From an uncultured Verrucomicrobiales bacterium (GTDB taxonomy: Bacteria > Verrucomicrobiota > Verrucomicrobiia > Verrucomicrobiales > Akkermansiaceae), in NCBI GenBank assembly GCA_937969125.1, contig CALBVA010000255.1, positions 1 through 27,195 of the forward strand: a stretch of DNA of 27,195 bases, read 5' to 3'. Shown one piece after another: positions 16,701-25,982 of the stretch. The notes beneath the pieces are model-generated. The model saw only the letters and a program-made list of their open reading frames with translations. It was not told the origin of the DNA and did no database searches. The position numbers were made by a program, and so were the translations under genes. How positions within the stretch are numbered: the first letter of the stretch is position 1; every line of letters begins with the position of its first letter.

Positions 16701-19700
16701 CTATTACCTCAGACAAGCACTGGAGGGAAGAGGCGGCGGCAGGAGAGTGGTCCGCCCTCCGGGGACTGCAAGCGAGGCACGAAGATTGGGGATGCTGCGG
16801 GCTGCCCTCGTGACACCGGAAGCAGACGAAGCAAAGGCTGAGGCAGTGAAGAAATTGAGCCGCTTGTCGGCGAGCGACCTCTCCGAGTTTTCTCTCTGGG
16901 CCTCCTCGAAATATGGTGCGCCATCGCTCCGGAAAAAGCTCACCGAAAAACTGACGAACGAGAAGGAAGCGGAGCTGAGTGAGCTGGAAAATTTCCTTTG
17001 GCTGAGGATGACCATCGATGAGCAATTCACAAACAATGCCACTAGGAAATTCTTTGGAGCTGCCCTCAAAAGAGTGGCGAAGCAGAACTGCCTAACCGCA
17101 GCAAGTCTCCTGTCCGCGGCCATCAAAAATGGTCTCATCAAGGAGGCCGTGAGCCTGAAGCTAATCAAAGATCTACTCGAAAGTTCGCCGGTGACAAAGC
17201 GGAGCAAAATCATTGAGGACATATTGCAAGACTCCAGAGATCCGTTCCACCATTCAGGAACGAAAAAAGAGATGGCTGACTTGGTCCTCTCACAAGCACT
17301 CGTCCTGCCAAAGGAAGATGCGGATCCGGGATGGCTCGTGCATGCCCTACAACATGCCCTCTCCGAAAAAAAAGTGGAGGAATCAATCGCGCTGATCAAT
17401 CGCCTCACGGTGAGTCACCGCCTGAGCAACGCAAGTGGAGGCGTCCCTACACATCGCTATTCCCGTCACTCCGTGTATTGGCAGAGAGGTCAGAGAGAGC
17501 ACATCCTCTCTGTGCCTAATTATCCTTCACACAGAGATAGCCGAGTGATGAGTGATCTCCATCCGGCGATTCTCGATCTCATCAGAAGAGAAATTCTCTC
17601 CAGACAGCATATCCGGGATCCTAAAATTCTAAAACTCCTCGCTGAACTCTCTCCTGAATTGGCCACGCCAGATTCCTGGAGCCAGATTGCTTTCCTCGCG
17701 GATTCGCTGGATCAGATCGAGGACAAGGCCACCCGCAAGCTGATGCGAACTGCTCTCTCGACGGCAGAGGACTTTCCCGGGATGATGGAGCAGTTAGCGA
17801 CTTCCCCGCATCAAACCTCACTCATGCTCGCGGCCGGGTACTTTGCCAAAGAACGCAAATACCTGAAAAGTTATGAAGCTCTGCAGCGGGTGCGACACCT
17901 ACCGATTTCACAAGTCGTGAGGAAGGTAGTGGATGGCCACCTCACTCATTTAGGGGCGATCCTTACCCGGCAGAATCCGGAGGGTTTCGAGGTGGGGCCC
18001 GCGAAAAGAGCCGGTCTGCGATTACGAAGAACTCTCTTCGGTAACGAGCGGGAGGCCCTTATTCAACATCTCGTCATCCTGGGACTGGAAAAAGAGGCGA
18101 CCCGCCTGAAAGAGGCAACTGCGGCCAAGACCTCCGCCAATCGCTCCCGCAACCGGCAACAAAAGCCGGTCGGAATCGATGCTGCGATACACCACCTCGA
18201 CTGTGGCGAACCGGAGAAGGCACTCCGCGAAGCTCTGAAGGCAATGAGGACAGCGCTGCGCAGTGGCAGCACATGGGAGATCGACAAAGCCGTCGAAATT
18301 ATCGGAGCCCTGGGGCTGGGACCATCAGTGCTACAAGAAATGAGGCCCGGTCCCGAAATGAGCCAGCAACGCCAGAGGCAGTTTGCTGAAACTGCAGTGG
18401 CTCTCCACGATCCTAAAACAGCACTGGAGCTTTACCGAAAGCTCCATGAAGCGGACCCAACAAATCAAGAGATCTTCGCTTTGATACTCTCGATCACCCC
18501 CCTCAAGAACTGGGACAATTACGAAATCTCCAGAACGACCCTGCTTTCACTTTGGTCTCAGCTAGACCCCCATCAGCAGGAGGCACATCATGCGAAGACT
18601 ACGAACATGGCCACTGCTTATCTGGAGGCCGGTGCTCCAGATGCCACCCCAGAATTTTTGAAAAAATTCAGCTCAGCGGTGAACTCAGAATTTGAAAATT
18701 GCTGGTCTTACTACGGATTTTTTAACGAAGAATCGAGTTCAAATGATCTCGCTTTAGTGACTCGAAAGAAGCTCATGATAGCAATGTTAGCCTACCCTGA
18801 GCTCGCCGCAGAAGGGTATCGCCAGCTATCAGAGAATGCCCCTTTTCACAATTTAAAAAAAGCGGATCTGGATCAGCTCGCCAGAAAAGCACTGCTGAGC
18901 CAGATTTCTCAAACACCACCGATCGAAGAGGAAGACGAGAACTCTGAAGCAAATCCTTTTGCAGCCTCCAAAATGGTGATCTTCAGTGAGACGGCTTTGA
19001 GAATACTCAATAAGACCCCAAACTTCTTTTACGAACCGGGAGTCATGGCCCAGCTACAGAAAAACTGGCCAGAAGATGCCCAGCTACTGACCCTAGTGCG
19101 GTCGATAGCCACCGGCCCGGAAGAGCAATCAGTAAAGGCCTACCGGATGTGGGAGGCCGTCCTCCCTGAGAGGGATGATCAGAAATTAACGAACCAGGAG
19201 ACACTACTAAGACTCCTGAGCCGACAGCAGATCACGACGCGTGGATGGATTCCCCTCATGAGACAAGAGATCTCGAAGCATCTTCAAGACGACAGCAGCC
19301 CGCGCTCACCCGTGCTACTCAGTGAATGGGCGGAAATCCTAATGAAAACCCAAGGGAAGAATGAATTCCTCACCTTCATCACCGAGATCTTTGAGAGGCA
19401 GATGCTTCCCAAAAAGAAATGGCATCTTCTTCCGAAGCTAGGCACCTATCGACTCCCTCAAAAGTATTCAGAAAAAGTCGCAGAAGTATCGTATCTTCTG
19501 ACAAAGATCAGTAATCGCCTTAGCGACAAAGTCCCTCTCGGAGTATTTCTAAACCGCCATCAACTCATCAACATCATGCATGTAGCGGGGCGACGTCATT
19601 CGAAATCTAGCAAGCTCACCTCCAGACATTTTTGGAAAGGACAGAATGACGACCCGGAAATCTTTTTGGAAGCTCTAGCCGAAGACCGCCGCATGGTGCC

Positions 19701-22239
19701 AGAACTCGGAGAAAAGAATCTATCACTGGACCGACTCATCTTTCTGAGTCAACCGGCGATGAGGCGAAGCAATAACGGCACTTTCACGATCGCCCAATGG
19801 AAGGAGAAGGTGCTCCAGCTTCTTAAAAAGCGGAGGGACTTCCACCCCGATGCGGTGGGGCTCCTTTCGGCGAACCTGGAATCGGATCCGCAAAGGCGGA
19901 GTTCATTAATCACTGAAGTGGCAGAGAGAAATCCCGGGCTTCTCCCTGCCCTCAAAGAGCGAGGTGAGACGCAGCTCCTGCTCTGGCTGCGCGAGAACAA
20001 ACCTGCGGTTGGGACGGTCGCGCGGACCTCTCTGGACCAATATGAAGCCGAACTCAGGGAAGTCCACCTGCAAGAGTTGGCAGCCTGGGAAAAGAACGGC
20101 CTCCCAATTAAGAATCACCAGGATAACGGTTCCCAGCTTTGGCCGGTCATCGCCTATGTCGCCATGGATGACATGGACCGTGCAGTAGCACTGATGACAG
20201 AGGCACTCACGCAGGCGAGACACCTGCCCGGACCGGCAGGTTTGAATCTCTTTGACGAGAAACCTCCGGCCCATCTCCACCATTGGATCAACAGGGCCGT
20301 TAAGGATCTGCAGACCAAGATACCGCCCTCGCAATTCCATATCCTAGTCCGCTTGCTCGACCGGGTTTACCGGGGGAGCGCCGGGAGCTTTCTGCCGGAG
20401 ATGCCTTTTTCCGAAAATAATTGGCGGAGAAGTTGGGATACTTTGAAGAGCTTTGGGCCATCGGGCGAAGAAATCACTACGCTCAGCCAAATCAAAAAAA
20501 CCTATTTGCAATTAGGGGAACAATTGACCCCGGAGGAGCAGCACACCTTCGCCGCTTTACAGATGGGCCTTGACGCTCCCGACTCCTTCCATTCGCAGGA
20601 TGCCGAGAAGCTCAGCCAATGGGCGGATCGAGTGCTCAGAAAAACAGCCCCATACCTCGCTGACACCGTAATCGTAATGAGTCTGTATCCTCGGGATCTA
20701 TGGAGTGATGACCAGAATACCGCCCCAGATCTTGCGAAGGCCTCATTAAAGCGTCTCATTACGCAAAATGAAGCCCCTCCCGCGCTTCGTCATCTGATGT
20801 TCGCGTCATGGTTCCGTCACCAGTGGAGCGGCTTCTCCGCTGCCTTCGATGACCCTGACCTCTGGAACCCGGTTCTGAAAACCATCGAAGATTATCATTC
20901 CGTATCACGACGTCCGATTTCACGACACGCTTACTGGATCTTCTTCCGCCTGGGGCAGATTCAGGCGTTCAATGAGGACCCTCATGCCGGGAATCTAATC
21001 TCGCTCTATCAGCAGTTGATTGACGAGAAAGACGTTAAGATGCGAGAGGAGTCACTGAAGATGACTCTAATTGGCCCGGCACTCGCAGCAGGGGAAATCG
21101 CTTATGCCAAAGAGCTCTTACAGCAGATCGGTGACCGTGCCTCCGGCAACTTGCTTTTCATGATCAAATTAATGGAGGCAGGAGAAATGGAGGAGGCTCG
21201 TCGCCTATATCAGGACGATGAGGTGGAACTCTATGCGCCTGACTCTCTCGTCTATGACCGCCAGCTTGAAGAGCGCGGCGTCAAGCTGGCGGACCTCTTT
21301 GAAAATGAGAAAAAAAAGAAGGCGGTTTCATTGGCGATGGCAGTCCTCCCTGATGCTCAGGGGGATCATCAGCCGAAAACCGAGAGGGACTCCCGCCTTG
21401 TCGCGCGCGCTCGGGCCTTTCTCGCAGCCCCTCCGAAAGACCGGAACGAGAGACGTGCACTTCTGGTCCAGCTCGTTAGCTCAAAGGAAGCGGCGCTCGT
21501 CCTAAAAGAAGCCCTCGATCAGGAAGTCGGTGAATCTTCCATGATACTCGCCTATCTCTTGAGTGAGCAGAATAACAGGAACTCGGGAAAGGATCATCTC
21601 ATGATGCTCACCTGGAAACTGATAGAGCTGGAGCTGGAGCAAGGGAATTCGGAATCTTTGGCGAAACGAATTCAAGAATTGCTCCGGGTCAAGGGAGGCT
21701 GGAGTAGTCGCGCTCACAACCACGCCTCTACTCTCCTGCAAAACTACAGTCCAATAATCATCAGGAAAGCCACTACTGATCAGAAGGTGGGGAAGGACCT
21801 GGCTGCCGGACTCCGGCGCCTTGGGGAGATCATTGTCAGCGAAACGAAATCCGATAGCTCCCTCCGCGCTCAGTTGATGATCGTCTCGCTCTTGGTCCAC
21901 CAACTCTCGGGGGAAACAGCAGTTTGGGAAAAAATGGAAAAGACGATACAGATGAAGGAAACCTTCCCCAACTGGTTAGATTCTTCTTGGCAGTTCTCGG
22001 CCATTAGCGATGACCAGTGGGAAGCTGAAGCCTTTGCACCCAAGCGCAGGGCTGCCGCGAAGATCCTTTTCGCCGAGGGGCCATTCAAAAGGCTCGTGCT
22101 CTCGCAACCAAGTTACTTTACGAAATTCGCTTCATCGAAGTTCCTGAAGAAAGATGAATTAACCGAAGCGGTGGACGCCACACCGGACGATCCATGGAAG
22201 GAGATGGCGCGCGGGGTGATTCACGCAATAAAGGACTAA
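13792..22239 (+). CDS. Giant exported tetratricopeptide/helical-repeat protein, 2815 aa
   Basis: A single open frame of 8448 bases encodes a product of about 320 kDa. It begins with a Sec signal peptide (MGIRLLFLFFCLATALSAQ, cleavage likely after SA). Residues of about 45-935 are dense TPR-type helical hairpins, for example LGKDQAALEALHQAVKKSP, LAEATKLFREVIQITPGD, GNDERAITLLRKIIKLP and GEYDRAKGILEDAIKKD. A Gly/Arg-rich bend follows (GRGGGRRVVRPPGTASEARR, near residues 976-995). The rest, residues 1000-2800, is also nearly all helical, with TPR-like pieces again near 1455-1590 (HHLDCGEPEKALREALKAM; KTALELYRKLHEADPTN). No transmembrane segment, catalytic motif, lipobox or sorting tail is seen. 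Such length in one frame without stops argues that the gene is intact and under selection. Function is unknown; a periplasmic or surface scaffold is the natural inference. No Shine-Dalgarno sequence or promoter is clear. Confidence 0.93.
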   Translation: MGIRLLFLFFCLATALSAQEIIPNEKATRYHKLLLKRPGNTTVFSRFVEAWLDTAEKDELKKWLEDAADTGDASHWRILAAYHDYLGKDQAALEALHQAVKKSPKLPELRMARAKLQARLLVFEAALTDLEIAISMGDEKYLAEASKLRGVYLARAGRINEALKAWTELIDKYPRDEELREDLIEILVAEGLHADAAANAVKLVAMTKDPYQAALRKLRLGDLQILSDDRKAGLKTYEEIVAATGAGTWLEREVLAQIERVFLRGDDVKGLRDFYQKLMEAHPRRISIRKALAHQMAANQELAEATKLFREVIQITPGDLGNREEFISFLETNKQWKEAGAELRELIKQRPDDAQLWEHLARVEAAMENSDGVKAALAELLRIRRDTAEGMIAVATLHAQAGLEKEAEKILREARDAYPESDEPTEALASHLIRNEGNEEAIELWRKMAEGGDRETLLRISRSLSSHGEERQAFTLLQARLDDFHEDPLVLTRFCQLARSEEDSATAIPFAVRLVDLAKAPTELESAVKLTTGLALQAKKLDETIAEVEESAPSVKGQCLLAGLVTRLGDHARAKVILEKAEEADDSLLTKFFRVHLEEELGNDERAITLLRKIIKLPEGRKTVHFRRLVMLLERSYNYEGALAAVEEWKRSAPGDQSAWLRRADLLLENEKPEESITELRRLIGKFGPKPETRARLAEALHEGGELRPARRIYEQLYEEAEELQAKLKWVAPLARVAKEQGELAGLLEDFERRKRANPGSVAPLLAIAEVHRELDHPEKRRSALLEASRRRPDDVQLLLRMAREEERAGEYDRAKGILEDAIKKDRSDKALRQLANLHLKRGEIQSGLRLLSQIPGEFEDPRNIEATTNALLAGGEVNAALNHLSGLIGNHPNDWRLQYLLGICYELEEERERAFEIYASLQDVTNEISGVKPLLTRKILRRDEPARFPGLPGGWNEMGVLENSISYETYYLRQALEGRGGGRRVVRPPGTASEARRLGMLRAALVTPEADEAKAEAVKKLSRLSASDLSEFSLWASSKYGAPSLRKKLTEKLTNEKEAELSELENFLWLRMTIDEQFTNNATRKFFGAALKRVAKQNCLTAASLLSAAIKNGLIKEAVSLKLIKDLLESSPVTKRSKIIEDILQDSRDPFHHSGTKKEMADLVLSQALVLPKEDADPGWLVHALQHALSEKKVEESIALINRLTVSHRLSNASGGVPTHRYSRHSVYWQRGQREHILSVPNYPSHRDSRVMSDLHPAILDLIRREILSRQHIRDPKILKLLAELSPELATPDSWSQIAFLADSLDQIEDKATRKLMRTALSTAEDFPGMMEQLATSPHQTSLMLAAGYFAKERKYLKSYEALQRVRHLPISQVVRKVVDGHLTHLGAILTRQNPEGFEVGPAKRAGLRLRRTLFGNEREALIQHLVILGLEKEATRLKEATAAKTSANRSRNRQQKPVGIDAAIHHLDCGEPEKALREALKAMRTALRSGSTWEIDKAVEIIGALGLGPSVLQEMRPGPEMSQQRQRQFAETAVALHDPKTALELYRKLHEADPTNQEIFALILSITPLKNWDNYEISRTTLLSLWSQLDPHQQEAHHAKTTNMATAYLEAGAPDATPEFLKKFSSAVNSEFENCWSYYGFFNEESSSNDLALVTRKKLMIAMLAYPELAAEGYRQLSENAPFHNLKKADLDQLARKALLSQISQTPPIEEEDENSEANPFAASKMVIFSETALRILNKTPNFFYEPGVMAQLQKNWPEDAQLLTLVRSIATGPEEQSVKAYRMWEAVLPERDDQKLTNQETLLRLLSRQQITTRGWIPLMRQEISKHLQDDSSPRSPVLLSEWAEILMKTQGKNEFLTFITEIFERQMLPKKKWHLLPKLGTYRLPQKYSEKVAEVSYLLTKISNRLSDKVPLGVFLNRHQLINIMHVAGRRHSKSSKLTSRHFWKGQNDDPEIFLEALAEDRRMVPELGEKNLSLDRLIFLSQPAMRRSNNGTFTIAQWKEKVLQLLKKRRDFHPDAVGLLSANLESDPQRRSSLITEVAERNPGLLPALKERGETQLLLWLRENKPAVGTVARTSLDQYEAELREVHLQELAAWEKNGLPIKNHQDNGSQLWPVIAYVAMDDMDRAVALMTEALTQARHLPGPAGLNLFDEKPPAHLHHWINRAVKDLQTKIPPSQFHILVRLLDRVYRGSAGSFLPEMPFSENNWRRSWDTLKSFGPSGEEITTLSQIKKTYLQLGEQLTPEEQHTFAALQMGLDAPDSFHSQDAEKLSQWADRVLRKTAPYLADTVIVMSLYPRDLWSDDQNTAPDLAKASLKRLITQNEAPPALRHLMFASWFRHQWSGFSAAFDDPDLWNPVLKTIEDYHSVSRRPISRHAYWIFFRLGQIQAFNEDPHAGNLISLYQQLIDEKDVKMREESLKMTLIGPALAAGEIAYAKELLQQIGDRASGNLLFMIKLMEAGEMEEARRLYQDDEVELYAPDSLVYDRQLEERGVKLADLFENEKKKKAVSLAMAVLPDAQGDHQPKTERDSRLVARARAFLAAPPKDRNERRALLVQLVSSKEAALVLKEALDQEVGESSMILAYLLSEQNNRNSGKDHLMMLTWKLIELELEQGNSESLAKRIQELLRVKGGWSSRAHNHASTLLQNYSPIIIRKATTDQKVGKDLAAGLRRLGEIIVSETKSDSSLRAQLMIVSLLVHQLSGETAVWEKMEKTIQMKETFPNWLDSSWQFSAISDDQWEAEAFAPKRRAAAKILFAEGPFKRLVLSQPSYFTKFASSKFLKKDELTEAVDATPDDPWKEMARGVIHAIKD

Positions 22240-22406
22240 TTGATCCCAAGCTGCGCGAACACTGCCCTGATCTCCCAAAGATCGTTCGGGAATCATTTTC
22301 ACGACAGTGATTACCTCCGTCATCCCTGAACTTCCATCAAGCCCGAATCTCCGACAATCCTCCTTCCCCGATTGCATTTCAAGGCCCGTGAGCTACATCC
22401 TCCGGC

Positions 22407-24443
22407 ATGAGTTCAACCCAGCCTTTCCTCGCCCGTGATTTCCAGATCCACTGGTCCTCCCTCACTCCAGACCATATCAAACCGGATGTGACGGCTGCTA
22501 TCGAGATCGGCCGGACGAACGTCGAGGCCATCAAGTCCATCACCCCGGATGAGGCCACCTTTGAAAACACCTTTGGCGCACTCGAAGTCGCAAACGAAGA
22601 CCTCGACCGCGCCTGGGGTCGCGTCAATCACCTCGATTCTGTCGCAAATTCCGATCCCCTCCGCGAAGCTCTCAATGAGATGCTCCCCGTCGTCTCGGAG
22701 TTCTCTTCCTCGATCTCGCTGGACGGTGATCTCTGGCGCGTTTTGAAGTCCTTCGCCGAATCCGGAGACACTGCCAATCTCTCCCCCATCCAGCAGCGAT
22801 ACATTCAGGAGACCTGCGATGACTTCAGAGCAGCGGGTGCAGACCTCGATGCGGACGCGAAAAAGCGCATGTTCGAAATCAACAGCGAACTCGCCCAAGT
22901 CACCCAGAAATTTGGCGAGAATGTCCTCGATTCTACAAACGACTGGGAACTCTACGTAACGGACGAATCCCGCCTCGTCGGCCTCCCGGACTCCGCCATC
23001 GCAGCGGCAGCGGAGGATGCCAAATCAAAGGATCACGAGGGCGAGTGGCGCTTCACCCAGCAGTTCCCCTCCATGTATCCCGTCCTCCAATACGCCGAGG
23101 ACGAGGCACTGCGTAAGGAGATCTGGGAAGGCTCCACCACCATCGGCTTCACCGGTGAGAAGGACAATTCCACCCTCATCTGGGAGATTATCCGCCTCCG
23201 CGAGGAGAAGGCAAAGCTCCTCGGCCACTCTAACTTCGCAGACTCCGTTCTCGAACGCCGCATGGCGAAATCCGGTGCCACCGCTCTGGACTTCACCGAA
23301 AAACTCCACGCTCAGATCAAGGACCGCTTCCACGCCGAAGCCGATGAACTCCGCCAATACAAAGCGGAAAAGACAAACACCTCCCCCGCCCCGCTCGAGC
23401 CATGGGACACCGCCTTTTGGGCCGAAAAGCGCCGCAAGGAGCTCTACGACTTCGATGACGAAGCCCTCCGCCCCTACTTCCCTGTGAGCCAGGTCATGGA
23501 TGGCCTCTTCGCCCTGACCTCCCGCCTCTTTGGCATTTCAATCTCACCCGCATCCGCAGAGGCCTGGCATGAGGAAGTCAGCTACTATGACATCCATGAC
23601 ACCGCCTCCGGAGAGCACCTCGGCTCCTTCTATGCCGACTGGCACCCACGCGAGTCAAAGCGCGGCGGCGCCTGGATGAACTTCCTCGAAACCGGCCTCC
23701 CCTCACCGCGCACGCCGCACCTCGGACTGATCTGCGGAAACATGAGCAAGCCCACCGGTGACAAGCCCGCTCTCCTCACCCACCGTGAAGTGGAGACCGT
23801 CTTCCACGAGTTCGGCCACCTCCTTCACCACCTTCTTTCCGATGTCGAAATCAAGTCCCTCTCCGGCGTCAATGTCCCTTGGGACTTCGTTGAGCTCCCT
23901 TCCCAGATCATGGAGAACTTCTGCTGGGACCGCGAATCGCTCGACTTCTTCGCGAAGCACCACGAAACCGGCGAGACCATCCCGGACGAGCTCTTCGAGA
24001 AAATGACCGCCGCCAAGAACTACCTCTCGGCCTCCGGCTTCATGCGTCAACTCGCCTTCGGAAAGCTCGATCTGGAGCTTCATTCCAATCCCGCCGCATA
24101 CACCGGTCGTGACCTGGATGAGGTCGATCGTGAAATCCTCGCCGAATACAAAGCCGGACTCGCCACCGAAGCTCCCACCATCGCTCGCCGCTTCAGCCAC
24201 CTCTTCTCCTCCCCCGTGGGATACGCCGCCGGATACTACTCTTATAAGTGGGCCGAGGTCTTGGATGCCGATGCCTTCACCCGCTTCCGTGACGAGGGTG
24301 TCTTGAACTCCGAAACGGGCATGAGCTTCCGGAAGGAGATCCTCTCACGCGGAAACTCCCGCCCCGTCGATGAGTCCTACCGCGCCTTCATGGGCCGGGA
24401 TCCGGGCCAAGCCGCCCTCCTGGAGCGCTCCGGTCTTGCCTAA
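22407..24443 (+). CDS. prlC: M3A family zinc oligopeptidase (oligopeptidase A type)
   Basis: The 678-residue product matches oligopeptidase A of E. coli (680 residues) along its length, from IHWSSLTPDHIKPDVTAAIE at the N-terminus to AGYYSYKWAEVLDADAFTRF near the end. The zinc site is complete: H467-E-F-G-H471 with the third ligand E496 in DFVELPSQ, at the family's 25-residue spacing. M3 enzymes cleave short peptides in the cytoplasm, including signal-peptide remnants after leader peptidase, and contribute to peptide turnover. No signal peptide is present, in agreement. The start ATG follows a 167-base gap after the giant gene; the gap has no clear terminator or promoter. The BamD-like gene follows by 55 bases. 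Confidence 0.95.
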   Translation: MSSTQPFLARDFQIHWSSLTPDHIKPDVTAAIEIGRTNVEAIKSITPDEATFENTFGALEVANEDLDRAWGRVNHLDSVANSDPLREALNEMLPVVSEFSSSISLDGDLWRVLKSFAESGDTANLSPIQQRYIQETCDDFRAAGADLDADAKKRMFEINSELAQVTQKFGENVLDSTNDWELYVTDESRLVGLPDSAIAAAAEDAKSKDHEGEWRFTQQFPSMYPVLQYAEDEALRKEIWEGSTTIGFTGEKDNSTLIWEIIRLREEKAKLLGHSNFADSVLERRMAKSGATALDFTEKLHAQIKDRFHAEADELRQYKAEKTNTSPAPLEPWDTAFWAEKRRKELYDFDDEALRPYFPVSQVMDGLFALTSRLFGISISPASAEAWHEEVSYYDIHDTASGEHLGSFYADWHPRESKRGGAWMNFLETGLPSPRTPHLGLICGNMSKPTGDKPALLTHREVETVFHEFGHLLHHLLSDVEIKSLSGVNVPWDFVELPSQIMENFCWDRESLDFFAKHHETGETIPDELFEKMTAAKNYLSASGFMRQLAFGKLDLELHSNPAAYTGRDLDEVDREILAEYKAGLATEAPTIARRFSHLFSSPVGYAAGYYSYKWAEVLDADAFTRFRDEGVLNSETGMSFRKEILSRGNSRPVDESYRAFMGRDPGQAALLERSGLA

Positions 24444-24498
24444 TTTCCTCCGGAAAATGCCCCCTTTTCTTTTCACTCCGAACCACTAGTTTTTCACC

Positions 24499-25443
24499 AT
24501 GAAGCTTAAGAACGCCGTCTTCATTCTGGCCTCTTCCATCATCCTTCCCATCGCCCTGCCCTCCTGTGGTGGTGACCCGAATGCCGCCCGCCTCGCCGGG
24601 CAGACCCGCGCCGGTGAAGGAAAGGCCCAAGGACTTTACAATACCGCCTACGCTAACGAACAAGCTGGCAAGCTCAAGGCCGCCCGCAAAGGCTACGCCG
24701 CCATCGGAAAAAAACATCCCCTCGCTCCCGTCGCCGCCGAGGCCACCTACCGCCTCGCCAAACTCCGCGAACGTAATGCCCAGCCGCTCGAAGCCTTCGA
24801 AGCCTTCGATAACGTCCTGAAAAAATACCCCGCCTCCGATCACTTCGCGGAAGCCATGAAACGGCAGGAGGTCATTGCCCACCAGGTCGCTCAGGGTCAG
24901 ATCAAGAACTCCTTCATCGGCATTAAGTCCCGCATCGATGTCAGCAAAACCGTCAAGATGCTCCAGCAGGTCCGGGACAATGCGCCCCGCAATGCCTCCG
25001 CCGCCAAGGCCCAGTTCACCATCGGCGAAGTTTACCAAAGCCGTGGCGACTCGAAGCCCCGAGCCATGTCCGCCTTTTCAAAGGTCACCTCCGACTACCC
25101 GGACTCACCCTATGCTCCGGAAGCACAATACCGCATCGGTGAAATCCTCCTTTCCCAATCCCGTTCCGGAAACCAGGACAGCGCGAATCTCACCCGCGCC
25201 AAAAACGCCTTCAACGACGTCATCATCCGTTACCCGTCGCATAAACGAGCCGCCGATGCCCGCCGTCAGATTGCCAAGCTCTCCTCCGGTGACCTCCGCC
25301 GCTCCTACGACCTCGCCGAATTCTACCGGAAGAAAGGCCAGACCAAGTCCGCCCTCTTCTACTACCGGGAAACCGTTCGGAACTCCAAGCCCAGCCCCCT
25401 GCGTTCGCAGGCAGAAGCCTGGATCGCTAAGCTCGGCTCCTGA
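24499..25443 (+). CDS. bamD: BamD-like outer-membrane assembly lipoprotein
   Basis: The 314-residue product has a lipoprotein signal peptide ending in the lipobox LPSC, with Cys23 the first residue of the mature protein. The mature part is a chain of TPR-like repeats of the YfiO/BamD type (PF13525), for example AARKGYAAIGKKHPLAPVAA, LEAFEAFDNVLKKYPASDHF and ARAKNAFNDVIIRYPSHKRA. BamD is an essential part of the BAM complex that inserts beta-barrel proteins in the outer membrane. This protein is longer than E. coli BamD (about 245 residues), as is usual in this phylum. The LptE-like gene follows after 14 bases, which strengthens the outer-membrane assignment. It could instead be a YbgF/CpoB-like TPR lipoprotein. 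Confidence 0.75.
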   Translation: MKLKNAVFILASSIILPIALPSCGGDPNAARLAGQTRAGEGKAQGLYNTAYANEQAGKLKAARKGYAAIGKKHPLAPVAAEATYRLAKLRERNAQPLEAFEAFDNVLKKYPASDHFAEAMKRQEVIAHQVAQGQIKNSFIGIKSRIDVSKTVKMLQQVRDNAPRNASAAKAQFTIGEVYQSRGDSKPRAMSAFSKVTSDYPDSPYAPEAQYRIGEILLSQSRSGNQDSANLTRAKNAFNDVIIRYPSHKRAADARRQIAKLSSGDLRRSYDLAEFYRKKGQTKSALFYYRETVRNSKPSPLRSQAEAWIAKLGS

Positions 25444-25457
25444 TCATCCCCTCACCC

Positions 25458-25967
25458 ATGCGCCTGGTTCTCACATCCCTTCTTCTCCTCTCCGCACTGC
25501 TCATCAGCTCCTGCGCCGGATATCGATTTGGCGGGAAGAAACCGGAACACCTCAGCGGGATTCATTCCATCCACGTCCCCCTAGCCAAGAGCCGCACCCT
25601 CTTCCCCCGCGTCGAGCCCTTCACCACCAACTCCATGGTGGACGCCCTCGTCCGTGACGGAACCTACCGTATCGGCACTGCCTCCAAATCTGACGCCACC
25701 CTCCTCGTCACTGTTGATGAACTGTCCTACCGCCAGGCACGTTCCTCGGAAAATGACTCCCTCCGCTCGGAAGAACTCCGCCTCGAGGTAAAGCTCTCCT
25801 ACGAACTTCGCGATGCCGGGAACCGCGTCATCGACTCCGGAAAAGGTCGCGGCCACACCCGCCTCTTCGTCGATGACAATGTTCAGACCGCAAAAGCGAA
25901 TGCTCTCAATGACGCCCTCGAACGCGCCACCCGTGCCATCACCGCGCGCCTCGCAGACGGTATCTAA
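25458..25967 (+). CDS. lptE: LptE-like LPS-assembly lipoprotein
   Basis: The 169-residue product has a lipoprotein signal peptide with lipobox ISSC and acylated Cys19, then the LptE-type opening CAGYRFGGKKPEHLSGIHSI. The pattern VEPFTTNSMVDALVRDGTYR followed by SDATLLVTVDELSY matches the order in LptE and the DUF4136-like relatives: an N-terminal strand, a helix with the 'l..al..dG.y' signature, and a strand around 'aD..l.v.v'. LptE plugs the LptD barrel that places lipopolysaccharide in the outer leaflet, so this gene indicates an LPS-like outer membrane. It lies 14 bases after the BamD-like gene and 15 bases before rsmI, in what looks like one operon. Confidence 0.78.
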   Translation: MRLVLTSLLLLSALLISSCAGYRFGGKKPEHLSGIHSIHVPLAKSRTLFPRVEPFTTNSMVDALVRDGTYRIGTASKSDATLLVTVDELSYRQARSSENDSLRSEELRLEVKLSYELRDAGNRVIDSGKGRGHTRLFVDDNVQTAKANALNDALERATRAITARLADGI

Positions 25968-25982
25968 AGGATCAAAACCACC

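Noticed and set aside
13792..22239. Giant gene as a toxin, adhesin or polyketide-type enzyme
   Set aside because: No RHS/YD repeats, cadherin, Ig-like, Ser-rich or catalytic motifs were seen; the repeats are helical TPR type.
22413..24200. Several leftward ORFs of 110-165 codons inside prlC
   Set aside because: GC-rich third positions produce long antisense frames; the rightward frame has the complete zinc site and full-length family match.
24875..25657. Rightward 260-codon Pro/Ser/Arg-rich ORF across the BamD-like and LptE-like genes
   Set aside because: Out-of-frame shadow that spans two well-supported genes with lipoprotein signals.
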